DNA from: Chloroflexota bacterium | Lineage (GTDB): Bacteria; Chloroflexota; Dehalococcoidia; GIF9; UBA5620 | Assembly: GCA_026389735.1 (NCBI GenBank) | Contig: JAPLHH010000177.1 | Coordinates: forward strand, 1-6,891 | Direction: 5' to 3' | Length of the DNA: 6,891 bases | Part shown: positions 5,833 through 6,891 of the stretch, piece after piece | Layout of the letters: each line of letters begins with the position of its first letter | Numbering within the stretch: the stretch's first letter is position 1 | Notes under the pieces: generated by a model | The model's database searches: none | What the model was told of the DNA's origin: nothing | Seen by the model: only the letters and a program-made list of their open reading frames with translations | Translations under genes and position numbers: made by a program

Positions 5833-6749
5833 GGAAGATCACTATCGGCACCCGCGGCAGTAAACTGGCTGTCATTCAAGCTCAATGGGTGCTGACCAAT
5901 CTCAGAGAAGCTGCCCCCGGACTGGAAGCTAGCCTTGTCAAAATAACAACCAGAGGCGATCGAGACAGCGGCACTGCTCTTGATAAATTCGCTGGGCAGG
6001 GAGTGTTCGTTAAAGAGCTGGAAAAAGCATTGATTGATGGCGAGATCGACCTAGCCGTTCACAGCCTCAAGGACGTGCCCACCGAAATCCCCTACGGCCT
6101 TTTTCTGGCGGCAGCAACTGCCAGGCTTGATCCGAGGGACATCCTTATTTCCAGAGCCGGTAAGCTTGCCGGACTTGCCCCAGACTCGAAGATAGGCATG
6201 GGAAGTCTTAGGCGCTCGGTTCAACTGTCTGCCCTTCGCCCTGACCTTGAAATATGTGAGATAAGAGGAAATATTGATACCCGTTTGCGAAAGGTCTCTG
6301 AGGGAGAAGTTGATGGCATCATCGTGGCAGCTGCTGCCTTGATACGTCTCGGCTGGCAAGACAAGATAACAGAATACTTACCCATAGAGTATTTCACTCC
6401 AGCGGTAGGACAGGGAGCGCTGGGAATAGAGATACGCTCCGAAGACGAGGTGACGGCATCGCTTGCCTCGGCAATAAATCACGAGCCTACATGGCAGAGT
6501 GTTACTGCCGAGCGGACATTTTTACGAGCCCTCGGTGGCGGCTGCCGCGCCCCTATAGCTGCTCTCGGCATTGTTTCAGACGGAGTCTTGAAGCTAAGTG
6601 GGATGGTGGCCAGCGTTTATGGTGACCACATTCTGCGTGCCACAGAGGAAGGCAATGCTCAGGCACCGGAGCAAGTTGGAAAGCAATTAGCCCAGAAAAT
6701 GGTAGATATTGGAGCACTCGACTGCATTTCTGAGTTAAAATCTCGGTGA
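5829..6749 (+). CDS. hemC: Hydroxymethylbilane synthase (porphobilinogen deaminase) HemC
   Basis: HemC joins four porphobilinogen units into the linear tetrapyrrole hydroxymethylbilane, using a covalently bound dipyrromethane cofactor. The 306-residue length is typical. Motifs: IGTRGSKLA (6-14); TTRGDRDSG (40-48); AVHSLKDVPTEIP (76-88) with the catalytic aspartate D82; GMGSLRR (123-129); EIRGNIDTRLRK (144-155); FTPAVGQGALGIEIR (189-203); and ERTFLRALGGGCRAPIA (228-244), whose C239 is the cofactor attachment site. Two positions differ mildly from the common consensus: GMGSLRR where GTSSLRR is usual, and AAAALIRLG where an AxAGLxRLG pattern is common. Key arginines and the cysteine are intact, so the enzyme should be active. 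The start overlaps the hemA stop by ATGA and has AAGGA at 5815-5819, the best ribosome-binding site in the operon. It is the last gene of the operon in view; hemD does not follow. Confidence 0.96.
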   Translation: MRKITIGTRGSKLAVIQAQWVLTNLREAAPGLEASLVKITTRGDRDSGTALDKFAGQGVFVKELEKALIDGEIDLAVHSLKDVPTEIPYGLFLAAATARLDPRDILISRAGKLAGLAPDSKIGMGSLRRSVQLSALRPDLEICEIRGNIDTRLRKVSEGEVDGIIVAAAALIRLGWQDKITEYLPIEYFTPAVGQGALGIEIRSEDEVTASLASAINHEPTWQSVTAERTFLRALGGGCRAPIAALGIVSDGVLKLSGMVASVYGDHILRATEEGNAQAPEQVGKQLAQKMVDIGALDCISELKSR

Positions 6750-6769
6750 GCCGCCCACCTAAACCAATT

Positions 6770-6852
6770 TGTCATTGCGAGGCACGGAGTGCCGTGGCAA
6801 TCTAGGTGGCGGGAGGGTGAGGTGAGATTGCTTCGCTTCGCTCGCAATGACG
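6770..6852. repeat. Type B palindromic repeat, copy downstream of hemC
   Basis: The outer arms GTCATTGCGAG (6771-6781) and CTCGCAATGAC (6841-6851) are perfect complements. An inner pair is GCAATCT (6797-6803) with AGATTGC (6825-6831). The left half carries a small hairpin, GGCAC-GGA-GTGCC (6781-6793). It is the same family as 273-352. It starts about 20 bases after the hemC stop, so it would fold at the 3' end of the operon transcript and could protect the message end. No run of T follows the stem on the plus strand, so it does not look like a standard intrinsic terminator. A competing pairing exists between CCGCCCACCT (6751-6760) and AGGTGGCGG (6804-6812). Confidence 0.75.
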
Positions 6853-6891
6853 AGAAGGGAAAAAGCCATAAACAAATTCAAAATCACAAAT

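Noticed and set aside
6659..6847. Minus-strand open frame of 62 codons at the right end
   Set aside because: Half of it is the type B repeat read in one frame and half is the antisense of hemC; the repeat-derived peptide is a common false call.
6770..6870. Rho-independent terminator after hemC
   Set aside because: A strong stem is possible in the type B repeat, but it is followed by GAGAAGGGAAAAAG on the plus strand, not by a T run. The A-rich stretch would not serve the minus strand either because it is not placed directly after a compact stem in that direction.

Overview
The window holds one compact, plus-strand operon of six genes for making heme by the siroheme-dependent (alternative, Ahb) route, flanked on both sides by palindromic dispersed repeats. 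The order is ahbC, ahbD, a fused ahbA-ahbB, a precorrin-2 dehydrogenase (sirC/met8-like), hemA and hemC. This route is known from sulfate-reducing bacteria, methanogens and various other anaerobes, so the host is probably an anaerobic or microaerobic bacterium. The bacterial-type repeats (TGTCATTCTGAG and TGTCATTGCGAG families) and the base composition, roughly balanced by eye, would suit an uncultured lineage such as a Dehalococcoidia-like Chloroflexota. That is an impression only; the sequence does not fix the taxonomy.

Layout: 1-592 has no credible gene. It is filled with at least four complete or split palindromic repeat elements and decayed pieces; one element lies nested inside another. 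A perfect TATAAT hexamer sits at 578-583, just before the first gene. From 593 to 6749 coding is continuous. Four of the five gene junctions are 4-base ATGA stop/start overlaps (1753, 3890, 4552, 5829), and the fifth has an 8-base gap, so transcription as one unit with coupled translation is very likely. After hemC, 6750-6891 carries one more palindromic repeat and no clear intrinsic terminator.

How the genes work together: HemA reduces glutamyl-tRNA to start tetrapyrrole synthesis, and HemC polymerises porphobilinogen to hydroxymethylbilane. The SirC/Met8-like protein oxidises precorrin-2 to sirohydrochlorin and may also insert iron. The AhbA-AhbB fusion decarboxylates siroheme to 12,18-didecarboxysiroheme. 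AhbC converts that to Fe-coproporphyrin III, and AhbD decarboxylates it to heme b. The genes therefore run roughly from the end of the pathway to its beginning. The intermediate enzymes (HemL, HemB, HemD, uroporphyrinogen-III methyltransferase) are not in the window and must be encoded elsewhere if the pathway is complete.

I found no evidence of a wholly new system. The most notable points are the single-chain siroheme decarboxylase, the tightly coupled reverse-order operon, and the nested palindromic repeats upstream.
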